A DNA stretch of 64,000 nt from Rhodoferax saidenbachensis (GTDB lineage Bacteria > Pseudomonadota > Gammaproteobacteria > Burkholderiales > Burkholderiaceae_C), in contig NZ_CP019239.1 of assembly GCF_001955715.1 (NCBI RefSeq), positions 2,976,001 through 3,040,000 on the forward strand, in the 5' to 3' direction. Of this stretch, positions 63,760 through 64,000 are shown one piece after another. Under the pieces are notes generated by a model. It saw only the letters and a list, made by a program, of their open reading frames with translations, ran no database searches and was not told the origin of the DNA. The position numbers and the translations under genes were made by a program. Each line of letters begins with the position of its first letter. Position 1 is the stretch's first letter.

Positions 63760-64000
63760 ATGAAACGCTGGAAAACGCTAGCCAAAGCGCTGCTGGTATT
63801 GGCCCTGGTACTAGGCCTGCTCACCTGGCTGGTCTTTCGCCTGCCCGGCTTTGGCGGCGTCGCTGAGGGCGCGCGACTGGCACGCATGCAGGCTTCGCCC
63901 CAGTTCCATAACGGCCGTTTTGAAAACACCCCACCTTACGTGAGTGATATGTCCTTGCGGCGCGAGCTGCACGACTACCTGGGCGAACAGGTGCGCGAAC
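63760..64000 (+). CDS. MBL-fold metallo-hydrolase, 3' cut by window edge
   Basis: Visible 80 residues start MKRWKTLAKALLVLALVLGL, a membrane anchor or signal, then a segment RMQASPQFHNGRFENTPPYV as seen in NAPE-PLD/RomA-like MBL-fold hydrolases. The metal-binding HxHxDH motif lies outside the window, so activity cannot be judged. The upstream palindromic operator suggests control by a repressor. Confidence 0.65.
   Translation, partial: MKRWKTLAKALLVLALVLGLLTWLVFRLPGFGGVAEGARLARMQASPQFHNGRFENTPPYVSDMSLRRELHDYLGEQVRE

Overview
The window is a high-GC chromosomal segment from a betaproteobacterium, most likely family Comamonadaceae (Rhodoferax-like; this is an inference). The signs are the suhB / trmJ-cysE neighbourhood, many PAS-GGDEF-EAL and two-component genes, and dense short interspersed repeats. 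I see no rRNA, tRNA, CRISPR array or intact transposase. Most genes are chromosomal housekeeping, transport or signalling genes. Foreign DNA is concentrated between about 44.2 and 50.1 kb.

Layout. 0-3.3 kb: mog (partial), cysE-trmJ, suhB. 3.3-9.2 kb: two tandem four-PAS-GGDEF-EAL proteins on the minus strand. 9.3-13.8 kb: mutS and an acyl-CoA synthetase. 13.9-20.9 kb: a compact plus-strand run of an Anbu-type proteasome-like peptidase, an alpha/beta hydrolase, two overlapping paralogous GAF-PAS histidine kinases and a REC-GGDEF-EAL regulator. 21.0-24.0 kb: a membrane haem-type sensor with HAMP, followed by a Ser/Thr kinase fused to a class III nucleotide cyclase. 24.1-28.2 kb: modABC with a ModE operator, a long inverted repeat, and divergent modE. 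28.2-34.3 kb: a serine hydrolase, uppP and a MacAB-type export operon. 34.4-39.3 kb: small membrane proteins, a TA-flanked MITE, a hydrolase and a LytS/LytTR pair. 39.4-44.2 kb: an odd P-loop protein, a DUF2157-type membrane protein, a periplasmic binding protein and glnS. 44.3-50.1 kb (accessory): an AT-richer methyltransferase joined to a NotI-like endonuclease, a DUF924 gene with a truncated second copy, a frameshifted lipoprotein and an XRE/AbiEii toxin-antitoxin pair. 50.1-64 kb: a C45-type amidohydrolase, udk, an AlkC-like glycosylase, msrA, a MORN-like protein, an M14 peptidase, a cold-shock/excalibur protein, trxC, an Old Yellow Enzyme, a MerR/quinone-reductase pair, two paralogous small genes, a YbdK-type ligase, an NYN protein and the start of an MBL-fold hydrolase.

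Themes. Cyclic-nucleotide and phosphorelay signalling dominates the first 24 kb. Redox defence (MsrA, TrxC, OYE, MerR-NQO, YbdK family) clusters in the last 12 kb. The best candidate for something new is the single-frame methyltransferase/NotI-like endonuclease, which carries an internal start with a Shine-Dalgarno sequence exactly at the domain junction. A second is a 14-copy interspersed repeat (called repeat A here) that lies mostly between genes but also forms in-frame coding sequence in mutS, trmJ and a two-component pair. A second palindromic repeat (repeat B) behaves the same way in trmJ and in the MacB-type ATPase.
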